In this document: positions 8,323-16,170 of the stretch, in pieces
Numbering within the stretch: the stretch's first letter is position 1
How the letters are laid out: each line of letters opens with the position of its first letter
DNA from: UBA4729 sp038231175
GTDB taxonomy: Bacteria > Patescibacteriota > Saccharimonadia > Saccharimonadales > UBA4665
Direction of reading: 5' to 3'
NCBI GenBank assembly: GCA_038231175.1
Contig: JBBRLU010000011.1
Span: 1-22,393, forward strand
Length of the DNA: 22,393 nucleotides
Position numbers and translations under genes: made by a program
Notes under the pieces: model-generated
What the model was told of the DNA's origin: nothing
What the model saw: only the letters and a program-made list of their open reading frames with translations
The model's database searches: none

Positions 8323-11300
8323 TTCGGCAGTTCAGCCGACTGGATCATATTGCCATCGCGGTCAATCAGGATAGTATCACCTTCCATGATGGTCGGCATG
8401 GTCGGCAGGGCTAGCTCCAGCGCTGCGATCGGCATGGCGACTGCTGGCGTTGGCAGCGTAGGCTTCTCGGCTGTCGTTTTATCCCTCAGCTGAGCCCGTA
8501 GCTCATCGGCGATCTTGTCGACTTCGCTGCGCTCTAGTTCATCACTCGAGATATTCTTGGTGGCAGTGACTCCAGCCGGGGTGGCAGCTGGCGGCGCCAG
8601 CGGCAGCGGGCTAAAATCGTGGACGTCACGTTCTGGCGTCTGTAGCAGGGTCGGCGTTGGCGGCGGTGAAAAGCTTCGGGCGTTACCGATAAGCGGCTCA
8701 GACCGGCTCTGTGGCAGGCTGGCGGGGCTTATCGATACCGCTTGTGGTTGAGGCTGCAGTGCGATCGGCAGTGGTGCCGGAGCTGACTGAATCGGCGCAG
8801 CCGGCACGGGCTGTGTTATGACCGGCGCCATCGGCCCGGCGGCGGGCGCCGCCTGACGCTTAGTCAGCCAATCATCTAAGAACGAGCCCCCGGCGGCAGC
8901 TGGTGCGGCGGCCGGACGAGCTGGCACCTGGGCGCCCGAGGCTCCGAAAGCCCCAGCCGGCGCGGCGGCCCCGAACGGGCTAGCGGCTCCAGCTCCAGGC
9001 GCTGTCGCGCCAAAACCGGCGCCACCGCCAAAGGCCGGCGCCGCCGGCTCGGGCACCGTCATGCGGGCAAATATCTCTTTTTCGACCTGCGCCTGTGGTC
9101 GGCCAAACTTGGCCGCCGACAACTGTTTCAAAGCCGTTAGCAGGCGCGGATTAGGCGTACCGAGCGGCGGTAAGGTGGACATACTGAACGGCTGCGTCGG
9201 CACACCACCGATCAACGTTCGCACGATGGTATTGTAGTTTGGCACCCTTAGTAAGTCATCACCGTCAAAGATCGGCTGAAAGTACTTACCCAGGCTCTCG
9301 ACGTCATTCTGGCCGATCCGGAACGACACAATCGTGCCCATGTTACCAAAGACGGCGTCGCGGATCTCCTGCGTCAGCTGGGTCGTGAACTGGTTGGCGA
9401 CGATCAGGTTCAAGTGGTACTTCCGGGCCTCGGACATGATGGTGGCGAAGCTATCGGTCGAGAAGTTCTGGAACTCATCGACGTACAGACTGAAGTCCAC
9501 CCGATCGTCTTCCAGAATGTCGCTGCGGCTCATGGCTGCCGCCTGGAACTTCATCACGAAGATCATACCGAGCAGCTTGGAATTCAGGTCGCCGGTGCGC
9601 CCCTTGGACAGGTTGACCAGCAGGATCTTTTTATTGTCCATGATGTCGCGCAGGTTAAAGGAGCTCTTGGTCTGACCGATGATATTACGCATCATGGTAT
9701 TACTCAGGAAGGCGCCGAACTTGCTGACGAACCAAGCGGTGACCTCACCGGATTCGTTGGAGCGCTGCGAAGCTGGGAACTGCTTGGTCCAGAAGTCGAG
9801 TACCGGCTTGTCGGTGACATGCTTGAGCTTTTCTTTCAGGAAAGCCGGGTCGCGGAAGAGCTGCGGAATATCGATAAAGGTACCACCGGCCGGGTCAGCC
9901 ATGATCACCAGGGCGGCGTTGCGGAACATATCCTCGTAGCGCGGCCCCATGATGCCCTGGTGCTGCGGGTCGTACAACTTGTAGAGCATATTCAAGACTT
10001 CTTGGATCAGAAAGTCTTTCTGGTCCGGCGTGTCGTATTCAAACAGGTTCAGCCCCATCGGGAAGTCCATTTCAGCCGGATTAAAGTAGATGACGTCCTC
10101 GGTGCGCTCCTTCGGTACCATCGCCAGCAGCTTTTCGACGACGTCACCATGGGGGTCGACGAAGGCAAAACCGTTGCCAGAGATCATGTCCTGTAAGGCC
10201 AAGTTTTCCAGATAGACCGATTTACCGGTACCGGTCTGCCCCACCACGTACATGTGCCGCTGGCGGTCGCCCAGCCCCAGACGGATCGCTTTTTTGGCAC
10301 CCCGGAAGACGTTAAAGCCCAACAGCAGGCCTTCGTCAGGAACGTTACGCGGGCCATCGACCTGCTTCGACTCCTGGCGCGTCAGCTGCGACGTCGGGAT
10401 ACTGCGCTGGTCGGGAAAGTGGAACAGCGTCGCCAGCTCCACGGAGTTCAGAATCGTCTTGTTATTCTGCTGCGGGAAAAATTTCATGATGTAAGCCGTC
10501 GCAAAGCTCTCGATATCCTTCGCCGGCGAGTACTTAAAGCCGTTCTTACCGGGCGCATCGTACAACGAGAAGCTGGCCACGATGTTGCTGAGGATGGCCT
10601 GCGAGCGCTGCGAGACATTAGACGACACGACCACTCGTATCAGGACTTCAAAACCGGCGTGGCGGGTCTTGTCATCGATGGCGTCCAAGGTAGCTTGTTC
10701 CAGATTAGACAACTCCGGGGCCTTCTTCTCGCCACTATCTTTACCGCCTTCGGGCACCTTGAAGGGGGCCTGCACTACGGCCTTCAATATGCCGGCAGCA
10801 TCGACTTTCTTATCAGTACCCTTACGCTTCTTACTGGCCACCGTGCCGGCGTGCTTGCGCCAACTGGGGTCGGCCGGTCGCATCAGGATCTGGATGGCCG
10901 CACCATCTTCTTTATCCAGCGTCGACAAAGCGTTGAGTAGTGATTGCATACCATCGCGCTTCAGATCCTGATAGGTGGCGATCGGATAGGCGTAGGGTTC
11001 TTTAAGGCTGAGTTCGCCGCCAAGCGTACCATTGGCTCTACCGACCGTACTGAATATATTGTGTTCAGCTACTTCTTCCATCCGGGCCGTCGGGTAGGCG
11101 CTGACTATCGCCTGGCGCACCACGTCTACCAAGGCGATCGGTACCGTTGCGTAGAAGTTCACAAAACCTTGGTGCCCGATAATTTCAAAACCGAAGTGGC
11201 GTTGGCCATAGAACTTAGTCTTCCAGCCCTTCTGAATCGTGCTGGCGATAATATTGTAGATAATCTGAGCTTTGCTGATCGTCTCTTCTGTCACGTCGCG

Positions 11301-11489
11301 GACGTCGCGGCCGCCAACATCGATATCGTCGCTCATGGGTGGCAAATGGATAAACAACGGCACCATCTTCAGGCCCCGCTCATAGTTTTTTTGCTCACGG
11401 AAAGACTTCCGAACGCGCACAAAAACAATCGGTGCTGCTAATCCTGCAAGTATAAAAAACATCAGTATAAAAATTAAGAACGTTGTCAT
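8319..11489 (-). CDS. VirB4/VirD4-type conjugation ATPase, 1056 aa
   Basis: A large P-loop ATPase of the HerA/FtsK superfamily, close to type IV secretion coupling ATPases (TraG/VirD4, DUF87). Residues 4-24 form an N-terminal membrane helix. Residues 70-380 are a conserved mixed domain. Walker A is GQTGTGKS (417-424), followed by FVDPHGD (443-449); Walker B is FSLYVDEFQNF (666-676), and ANQFTTQL (698-705) matches the sensor-type region of TraG-like proteins. From about residue 815 the protein is a low-complexity Ala/Pro/Gln/Gly tail of some 230 residues, probably disordered. The ATG at 11489 lies 5 nt after the stop of the small proline-rich gene, so the two are an operon. A role in DNA or protein export, or in pilus function, is inference from the family. 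Confidence 0.9.
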   Translation of the reverse strand: MTTFLIFILMFFILAGLAAPIVFVRVRKSFREQKNYERGLKMVPLFIHLPPMSDDIDVGGRDVRDVTEETISKAQIIYNIIASTIQKGWKTKFYGQRHFGFEIIGHQGFVNFYATVPIALVDVVRQAIVSAYPTARMEEVAEHNIFSTVGRANGTLGGELSLKEPYAYPIATYQDLKRDGMQSLLNALSTLDKEDGAAIQILMRPADPSWRKHAGTVASKKRKGTDKKVDAAGILKAVVQAPFKVPEGGKDSGEKKAPELSNLEQATLDAIDDKTRHAGFEVLIRVVVSSNVSQRSQAILSNIVASFSLYDAPGKNGFKYSPAKDIESFATAYIMKFFPQQNNKTILNSVELATLFHFPDQRSIPTSQLTRQESKQVDGPRNVPDEGLLLGFNVFRGAKKAIRLGLGDRQRHMYVVGQTGTGKSVYLENLALQDMISGNGFAFVDPHGDVVEKLLAMVPKERTEDVIYFNPAEMDFPMGLNLFEYDTPDQKDFLIQEVLNMLYKLYDPQHQGIMGPRYEDMFRNAALVIMADPAGGTFIDIPQLFRDPAFLKEKLKHVTDKPVLDFWTKQFPASQRSNESGEVTAWFVSKFGAFLSNTMMRNIIGQTKSSFNLRDIMDNKKILLVNLSKGRTGDLNSKLLGMIFVMKFQAAAMSRSDILEDDRVDFSLYVDEFQNFSTDSFATIMSEARKYHLNLIVANQFTTQLTQEIRDAVFGNMGTIVSFRIGQNDVESLGKYFQPIFDGDDLLRVPNYNTIVRTLIGGVPTQPFSMSTLPPLGTPNPRLLTALKQLSAAKFGRPQAQVEKEIFARMTVPEPAAPAFGGGAGFGATAPGAGAASPFGAAAPAGAFGASGAQVPARPAAAPAAAGGSFLDDWLTKRQAAPAAGPMAPVITQPVPAAPIQSAPAPLPIALQPQPQAVSISPASLPQSRSEPLIGNARSFSPPPTPTLLQTPERDVHDFSPLPLAPPAATPAGVTATKNISSDELERSEVDKIADELRAQLRDKTTAEKPTLPTPAVAMPIAALELALPTMPTIMEGDTILIDRDGNMIQSAELPN

Positions 11490-11494
11490 GATTA

Positions 11495-11902
11495 CTATTC
11501 GCCCAGCTTCAAAACTTTGTTATAGCGTTTTTGCATGTAATCAGCCCTGAAAATATTGAGCTCTCTACTCTGTACGTGTGGGTCGTTCTGAGTTTTCTTG
11601 ATAATATCCTTGGCTTTTTGGACCCACTCTTTTTCAATCAGATCGGCATCTTCAGCCACACCGGGATTAGCGTTAGATGTTGTGTTAGCTACACTACCAA
11701 TGGCGACAATTGGCAGTGGAGCTGATGGCACAGGCAAGTTTACGGGCGGTAAAAGCGGATTTGTAGCCGGCACGATGCCGGTCGGTGGTGCGGCGGTCGG
11801 GGCAGCGCCGATCGGCGCCATGTTCGGGTACGGCGCCTGGCTTTGGCCCATCACTGGTGGTGGCAGATTAAGGTCAGGCGCTTCATTAGTAGGAGGATTC
11901 AT
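11495..11902 (-). CDS. small proline-rich protein upstream of the conjugation-type ATPase, 135 aa
   Basis: Residues 1-75 are rich in Pro, Ala and Asn with no hydrophobic helix. Residues 82-135 form a charged, probably helical domain (EKEWVQKAKDIIKKTQNDP, then YMQKRYNKVLKLGE). I recall short proteins with this EKEWVxKAK...YxxKRY tail next to secretion-type ATPases in CPR genomes, so it is likely a conserved partner. It has no known name. The ATG at 11902 has TATACT (11914-11909) exactly 6 nt upstream and no Shine-Dalgarno, which suggests a leaderless message. The next gene starts 5 nt past its stop. Confidence 0.85.
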   Translation of the reverse strand: MNPPTNEAPDLNLPPPVMGQSQAPYPNMAPIGAAPTAAPPTGIVPATNPLLPPVNLPVPSAPLPIVAIGSVANTTSNANPGVAEDADLIEKEWVQKAKDIIKKTQNDPHVQSRELNIFRADYMQKRYNKVLKLGE

Positions 11903-11908
11903 ACGTAT

Positions 11909-11914
11909 AGTATA
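11909..11914 (-). promoter_or_regulatory. -10 box for the proline-rich gene/ATPase operon (leaderless)
   Basis: TATACT on the minus strand, 6 nt before the ATG at 11902. No convincing -35 hexamer is seen at 16-18 nt. Confidence 0.5.
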
Positions 11915-11964
11915 CAGAAATTACCTCTAAATAGCAGCCCGCTAGCTAGGCTCTGATACGAAAA

Positions 11965-12513
11965 CTAAGAACCGGTGCTGGCACGTCTGCCGTACCCGAA
12001 ATAGGCATACAACGCCACCGCCGCCAGCGGGATCAGCAGGCTATCGCGAGCCGTCAGCTGACCGATCGACTGGAGGGCGATCAAGGCGGCGATACCGCCG
12101 GTTACCAAGGCACTGAGTTTTCTTTGCCGACTCAGCCAGGGGGCATACAAAGCCAATACTTTCTGTACGTTACAAGACAGCCAGTAGGCCGTCAGCATCA
12201 GTAAGCCGAAACCAACCAGTATCAACGTCGGGGCAATATTGGCGGGGCTGGTCAGCCCAAAAAATAAGCTATCAGTAATAAGTAGACCTATGGAGAACCA
12301 AAACGGTCGGTGGCGGGTATATTTCATTGCAGCCTTGCTGTTGCGGCACAAGTGGCGCGCGGGGCGTGGATCAGCCTTAATTAATATAAAAGAGAAAAAG
12401 GGCGCCAGGGTGATAAATCCGCCCATAAAAATTAATATATAGCGCTTATCACCCATGGCATGACTGACCGCTCTACGAAGCCTTTTGGGCAAGTAGAGCG
12501 ATAAACGGATCAC
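11965..12513 (-). CDS. multi-pass membrane protein, 182 aa
   Basis: About five hydrophobic segments: residues 26-44, 71-86, 92-110, 130-147 and 157-170, with basic loops. The N-terminal 20 residues are basic (LPKRLRR). I do not recognise a family. The start is GTG at 12513; GGAG directly abuts it, which is too close for an ordinary Shine-Dalgarno, so an internal ATG at residue 21 (MGDKRY) is an alternative. A TTGACA promoter (12626-12598) faces it. It is the leftmost-facing gene of the divergent intergenic region. Confidence 0.8.
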   Translation of the reverse strand: MIRLSLYLPKRLRRAVSHAMGDKRYILIFMGGFITLAPFFSFILIKADPRPARHLCRNSKAAMKYTRHRPFWFSIGLLITDSLFFGLTSPANIAPTLILVGFGLLMLTAYWLSCNVQKVLALYAPWLSRQRKLSALVTGGIAALIALQSIGQLTARDSLLIPLAAVALYAYFGYGRRASTGS

Positions 12514-12597
12514 TCCGTAACGATTTGTTAATCCTGAACCCCGCGAGGTGGATCAACCCGAGTTGTAAGTATTTTTGTTTTTGTGACTTACCTTTAT

Positions 12598-12626
12598 AGG
12601 TTAGCACGGCGACCAGTTTTTGTCAA
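12598..12626 (-). promoter_or_regulatory. promoter of the 182-aa membrane protein gene
   Basis: Perfect -35 TTGACA (12626-12621), a 17-nt spacer and TAACCT (12603-12598), with the extended -10 element TGC just before it. The predicted leader is about 75 nt and can form a GTAAGT/ACTTAC hairpin (12565-12590). Confidence 0.55.
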
Positions 12627-12971
12627 TCCTGAGGCGTTACTTAACAGGGGTGCTGACTGTTTTACAGCTCAAAGTCCGAAAGGCTACGGTGCGGTTTTGA
12701 TCTGTAAGGAACGCCCAGTTGCACCAATATTTGTATACTAAATTACTACCTATTTTATAGCGTCTTAGGTCGCCAGTCAGGTGGTAGATAGCTGCCAACG
12801 GGCCTGCCTCTGTCGTAACCTGTGCTGCTGTTGGATGTGGATAAGTTATCCCGCCTGCAACAAGTACAACGTCCTAAACTGACGGCATTTACAGGTTATA
12901 CCACTGTTATGCACTGCGCTAACAGGGGTATAGTTATACACAGGTTTCATTAAAAGTAAGCATAATTGTTA

Positions 12972-13000
12972 TTGACGTATCGGTCAGTATTTACTAATAT
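12972..13000 (+). promoter_or_regulatory. strong promoter of an intergenic small RNA
   Basis: TTGACG (12972-12977), an exact 17-nt spacer and TAATAT (12995-13000). The expected start is 13007, which is the first base of a perfect 7-bp hairpin stem. Confidence 0.8.
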
Positions 13001-13006
13001 ATGTTT

Positions 13007-13178
13007 AGTACTTGAACAAATTAAGTACTCAAAAACAAAAAACGACATTGAATCAGCGGTTTCTCGCAAGCCGCTGATCCACACTTCAGAGGTCGTTAAC
13101 ACCAAAACATCAAAAGCAAACAAAAATCTTAATTATTCCTTAAACACCTTGCCTCAAACTTAGGCAAGGTGTTTTAAT
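13007..13178 (+). ncRNA. candidate small RNA, about 170 nt, unknown class
   Basis: Bounded by a near-consensus promoter and an intrinsic terminator. Three structures can be seen. At the 5' end AGTACTT (13007-13013) pairs with AAGTACT (13023-13029). A second element has outer stem AACGAC/GTCGTT (about 13041-13097) around an inner hairpin ATCAGCGG/CCGCTGAT (about 13051-13078), extendable by GUUU/AAG-type pairs with loop CUCGC. An A-rich unpaired linker then leads to the terminator. No open reading frame with a proper start lies downstream of the start site. It matches neither SRP RNA, tmRNA nor 6S RNA features that I can recall. Confidence 0.65.
13142..13178 (+). terminator. intrinsic terminator of the small RNA
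   Basis: A perfect 13-bp stem AAACACCTTGCCT (13142-13154) / AGGCAAGGTGTTT (13162-13174) with a 7-nt loop, followed by TTTTAATTT. Confidence 0.9.
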
Positions 13179-13248
13179 TTGGGTAGACGACGGCGGCCGA
13201 ACCGCGTCAGTCAATATAAGCTGGTGGGAGAAGGGTATTCGTAGGCTT

Positions 13249-14784
13249 ATGGCAGTTCGCAGCCTGATCGCGATTGGTTCGGCCGGCCTGGTGGTTGATA
13301 TCGAATGTCACCTGGCCAACAACCTGCCTAACATTGTCATCGTCGGTTTTGCCAACAAAGCCGTCGCCGAAGCGCGGGAGCGCCTGCGCGGTGCCTTTGC
13401 CAGCTGCAAGCTGGAGCTACCGCGTAAGCGGATCGTTATCAACTTGGCGCCGGCCGACATTCCCAAGGCCGACAGCGGCTTCGACCTGGCGATTGCCGTC
13501 AGTATCATGGCGGCCGCCGGCCAGCTGCTGCCGGGCGTCCTGGATAAAGCCGCCGTCATTGGCGAGCTTGGTCTGGACGGCAACACCCGGCCAGTGCGCG
13601 GTATTATCGGCAAGTTACTGGCTGGCCGCGCCCAAGGCATCACCACCTTTTACATTCCACGAGCCAACCTGCTCCAGGCTCGCCTGGTACCCGGCTTAGC
13701 ATTACTGCCAGTCGATACCCTAGGGCAGATCTATGGCCACCTGACCGGGCAGAATGATATTCCACCCATCCATACCAATAACAGCCAGGCCGTCATAAAT
13801 GAGATGTCGCACAATGTTGAGCAAGTCGCTAGCGGGGCAGTGCTCAGTGCCGTCGTCGGCCAGGCCCAAGCCAAGCGGGCTTTGCAGATCGCGGCGGCTG
13901 GCGGCCACAACATCTTATTAAGCGGTCCGCCTGGCACCGGCAAGTCGATGTTGGCCAAGGCTATGCCGTCGATCATGCCGCCACTCAGCCGCGAGGAAAT
14001 TTTGGAGGTCACCCATCTGCATAGTCTGGCCAGCCACGACTACGAGCAGATCATGACGGCGCGGCCGGTGCGCGCGCCGCATCATAGCGCCAGCCATACC
14101 GCCATCGTCGGCGGCGGTAGCAACTTGAAGCCCGGCGAGATTACGCTGGCACACCGTGGCATCCTGTTCTTTGACGAACTACCAGAGTTCGGTCGCCAAA
14201 CGCTGGAGGCACTACGCCAGCCGCTAGAAGACCGCAGTATCCGCGTGGTCCGGGTCCGCGACAGCGTCGAATACCCGGCCAACTTCATCTTGGTGGCCAC
14301 TGCCAACCCCTGTCCCTGCGGCTTTTACGGCTACGCCGCCGCCGGTACCTGTCGTTGCAACACCATCCAACTATTGCAGTATTACCAGAAATTATCGGGC
14401 CCGATCATGGACCGCCTGGACCTGCACGCCACCGTGCACGAGGTCAGCCACGCCGCCTTACTGACGCAGACAACCGATGCCGGCAGCGACGATGACATGC
14501 GCCAGAGCATCGTGACTGCCCGTGCAGTCCAGCAGACCCGCCACCCGGGCCAGCTCAATGCCGACCTCAGCAACCAGCTGCTCAGACGACACAGCCGGCT
14601 GGAAGCGGCCGCTAAGACGCTGGTCGATACCGCAGCCCAGAAACTACAGCTGTCGGCGCGGGCCTACATGCGGACCATCAAAGTGGCCCGTACCATTGCC
14701 GACCTCGCCGAGTCGGATCAGGTATCCCCTGCCCACATCAGCGAAGCCCTGGCCTATCGGCCACAACTGCAAGCCCCGGTTTGA
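13249..14784 (+). CDS. comM: YifB/ComM family Mg-chelatase-like AAA+ ATPase, 511 aa
   Basis: ComM is a hexameric helicase that aids branch migration during natural transformation in other bacteria. The N-terminal Lon-S5-like domain covers residues 1-165 and includes VIVGFANKAVAEARERLRGA and INLAPADIPK. Walker A is GPPGTGKS (226-233), Walker B GILFFDELPEF (304-314), and the ANPCPCGFYG...GTCRCN cysteine cluster lies near 356-378. The C-terminal Mg_chelatase_C region reaches the end. Length is normal (about 500). The ATG at 13249 was kept because the family motif begins at once (AVRSLIAIGSAG). GGGAG/AAGGG at 13226-13235 is rather far upstream; an ATT at 13237 would be better spaced but is speculative. 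A TATAAG box lies near 13215. Confidence 0.95.
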   Translation: MAVRSLIAIGSAGLVVDIECHLANNLPNIVIVGFANKAVAEARERLRGAFASCKLELPRKRIVINLAPADIPKADSGFDLAIAVSIMAAAGQLLPGVLDKAAVIGELGLDGNTRPVRGIIGKLLAGRAQGITTFYIPRANLLQARLVPGLALLPVDTLGQIYGHLTGQNDIPPIHTNNSQAVINEMSHNVEQVASGAVLSAVVGQAQAKRALQIAAAGGHNILLSGPPGTGKSMLAKAMPSIMPPLSREEILEVTHLHSLASHDYEQIMTARPVRAPHHSASHTAIVGGGSNLKPGEITLAHRGILFFDELPEFGRQTLEALRQPLEDRSIRVVRVRDSVEYPANFILVATANPCPCGFYGYAAAGTCRCNTIQLLQYYQKLSGPIMDRLDLHATVHEVSHAALLTQTTDAGSDDDMRQSIVTARAVQQTRHPGQLNADLSNQLLRRHSRLEAAAKTLVDTAAQKLQLSARAYMRTIKVARTIADLAESDQVSPAHISEALAYRPQLQAPV

Positions 14785-14809
14785 CCTCTGTAAGCTAATC
14801 TGTTAAAAT
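14781..14809 (+). promoter_or_regulatory. infC-rpmI-rplT operon promoter
   Basis: TTGACC (14781-14786), an exact 17-nt spacer and TAAAAT (14804-14809), with TGT giving an extended -10. The -35 box overlaps the comM stop codon. The predicted start is near 14816, leaving a leader of about 30 nt. Confidence 0.8.
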
Positions 14810-14832
14810 GGCACTAGTTAAAATCAATAACT

Positions 14833-14849
14833 AAGGAGAAGTACCTATC
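14833..14849 (+). promoter_or_regulatory. ribosome binding site deciding the infC AUC start
   Basis: AAGGAG, 8 nt, then ATC. The same AAGGAG is used by rpmI (7 nt before ATG) and rplT (5 nt before ATG) in this operon. Confidence 0.85.
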
Positions 14850-15461
14850 GCCAAATTTACTCGCTTGAATGGACAAATTCAGGCACCACAGATGCGTGTG
14901 ATCGATGAAGACGGCAAGCAACTTGGCGTTTTGACTCGACAAGAAGCATTAGATCTGGCCCGGGAACGCGAACTCGATCTCGTCGAAATCTCCCCCGACG
15001 CCAATCCACCAGTGGTAAAGATAGTCGATTGGGGTAAGTTCAACTACCAGCGCACCAAACAGTTGCAGGCCAACCGTAAGACAACCAAGGCGGCCGAGCT
15101 GAAGCAGATGCGTTTTGGGCTCAAGATCGGCGAACACGACCTGGCCATCAAGATGGATAAGGTCAGTAAGTTCCTCGATGGCGGACACAAGGTTAAGATC
15201 ACCATCTTCTACCGCGGCCGCGAGCAAGCCCACAAGGAAATTGGTTTTAAACTGGCCGATAAGGTTATTACCGACTTTGGTGATACAATAGCGGTTGACC
15301 AAAACCCACAACTGACGGGTAAGCAGCTCAACTTTGTCGTCCGGGCCAGTGCCACTCGCTTAGCAGCAGTCGCCAAGACAAACGCCAGTAAACCAAAACC
15401 AGCCGTAGCAATCAACAAAGATGCCGAGATCGTAGAAATTAAGGAGAAAACCAATGCCTAA
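14847..15461 (+). CDS. infC: translation initiation factor IF-3, AUC start, 204 aa
   Basis: IF-3 binds the 30S subunit, prevents early 50S joining and checks start codon-anticodon pairing. The N-domain shows NGQIQAPQMRVIDEDGKQLG and DLVEISPDANPPVVKIVDWG; the C-domain shows KQMRFGLKIGEHDLAIKMDK and ITIFYRGREQAHKEIG. The C-terminus has a basic, Ala/Lys-rich tail longer than in E. coli. I place the start at ATC (14847-14849): AAGGAG (14833-14838) lies 8 nt upstream, and the extra residues AKFTRL complete the normal N-terminus, while the only other candidate, TTG at 14865, has no site. IF-3 genes often use AUU-type starts to allow autoregulation by IF-3 itself. The 3' end overlaps rpmI by 8 nt. 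Confidence 0.93.
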   Translation: MAKFTRLNGQIQAPQMRVIDEDGKQLGVLTRQEALDLARERELDLVEISPDANPPVVKIVDWGKFNYQRTKQLQANRKTTKAAELKQMRFGLKIGEHDLAIKMDKVSKFLDGGHKVKITIFYRGREQAHKEIGFKLADKVITDFGDTIAVDQNPQLTGKQLNFVVRASATRLAAVAKTNASKPKPAVAINKDAEIVEIKEKTNA

Positions 15462-15648
15462 ACTAAAGACCCACAGCGGTACCAAAGACCGCGTCAAGAT
15501 CAGCAAGAACGGTAAGGTCCGCGCCGGCCATGCCAACATGAATCACTTCCTGTCCAAAAAGAGTGGCAGCCGTAAGCGTAGCTTATCTGGCCTGACCACC
15601 CGCACCGGCGGCGACGCCCGCAATATTAAACGAGCCCTCGGCGTCTAG
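15454..15648 (+). CDS. rpmI: 50S ribosomal protein L35, 64 aa
   Basis: A small basic protein of the large subunit. It opens with PKLKTHSGTKDRVKISKNGK and ends NIKRALGV, typical of L35; the internal KKSGSRKRSL run is highly basic. Length matches the family (about 65). The ATG overlaps the end of infC (ATGCCTAA) and is preceded by AAGGAG inside infC, so it is translationally coupled. The infC-rpmI-rplT order is the usual bacterial operon. Confidence 0.97.
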   Translation: MPKLKTHSGTKDRVKISKNGKVRAGHANMNHFLSKKSGSRKRSLSGLTTRTGGDARNIKRALGV

Positions 15649-15685
15649 TCCGGGCCTAGCCCAGAATCATCAATAAGGAGTTATC

Positions 15686-16030
15686 ATGAGAGTAAAACGA
15701 GGCGTCACCAGTCACGCCAAACACAATAAAATTCGCAAAGCCACCAAAGGCTTCAGCCACCCTAACCGGGTCAGTATCAAGCGCGGCCGCCAAGCCGTTA
15801 CCAAGGGCTTGCAGTTCGCTACCCGCGACCGCAAGAACCGCAAGCGAACCTTCCGCGAGCTGTGGAACACCCGCATTAACGCCGCTGCCCGTTTGAACGG
15901 CACCACCTACAGCAAGTTTATCGCTGCCCTTAAGACCGCCGGTATCAACCTCGACCGCAAGATCTTGGCCGAACTAGCCGTCAACGAGCCGGCTGCTTTT
16001 ACAGCTGTCGTCAAAGCTACTGAGAAATAA
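15686..16030 (+). CDS. rplT: 50S ribosomal protein L20, 114 aa
   Basis: L20 binds 23S rRNA early in large-subunit assembly. The sequence starts MRVKRGVTSHAKHNKIRKATKG in the family pattern and contains RDRKNRKRTFRELWNTRINAAAR and LDRKILAELA. Length is normal. AAGGAG lies 5 nt before the ATG. A 37-nt gap separates it from rpmI. In other bacteria L20 represses this operon by binding the rpmI or infC leader; I cannot confirm such a structure here. A long inverted repeat follows its stop. Confidence 0.97.
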   Translation: MRVKRGVTSHAKHNKIRKATKGFSHPNRVSIKRGRQAVTKGLQFATRDRKNRKRTFRELWNTRINAAARLNGTTYSKFIAALKTAGINLDRKILAELAVNEPAAFTAVVKATEK

Positions 16031-16039
16031 TCCTTTATA

Positions 16040-16120
16040 GGAAGTTTGGCATGTAGCACGCCAAACGGCTTCCGCGCTGCGCTTGTGCAGAGGTTTGGCT
16101 TAGCTACATGCCAAACTTCC
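16040..16120. repeat. 18-bp perfect inverted repeat with nested alternative pairs
   Basis: GGAAGTTTGGCATGTAGC (16040-16057) is exactly complementary to 16103-16120. Inside, GCCAAAC (16060-16066) and GTTTGGC (16093-16099) repeat the same 7-mers, so four segments can form either one long hairpin or two side-by-side hairpins. It lies between the convergent rplT and toxin genes and may act as a two-way transcription barrier; no good U-tract follows on either strand. A REP-like mobile palindrome is the alternative. Confidence 0.8.
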
Positions 16121-16170
16121 GCCAACCTCTTCTTCAATTAAAAAGGCCCGCATAGTATGGATCTTTTTAG

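Larger units (their letters stand above)
12514..13248. other. divergent intergenic region with DnaA-box matches (candidate oriC)
   Basis: This 735-nt gap separates minus-strand genes on the left from plus-strand genes on the right. Within 12836-12942 are TGTGGATAA (12836-12844; the complement is the consensus TTATCCACA), TTATGCACT (12907-12915, one mismatch to TTATNCACA) and TTATACACA (12934-12942, full match). An AT-rich stretch follows (12950-13145). Both flanks run away from the gap, as expected at an origin, and gyrB/gyrA are on the same arm. Against this, dnaA and dnaN are not in the window, and the coding strands on both sides look C-rich rather than G-rich. No protein-coding gene is convincing here; the rightmost part holds a small RNA unit. 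Confidence 0.45.

Noticed and set aside
12966..13163. 65-codon reading frame on the plus strand.
   Set aside because: It begins upstream of the promoter, has no start codon after the predicted transcription start, and overlaps hairpins and the terminator.
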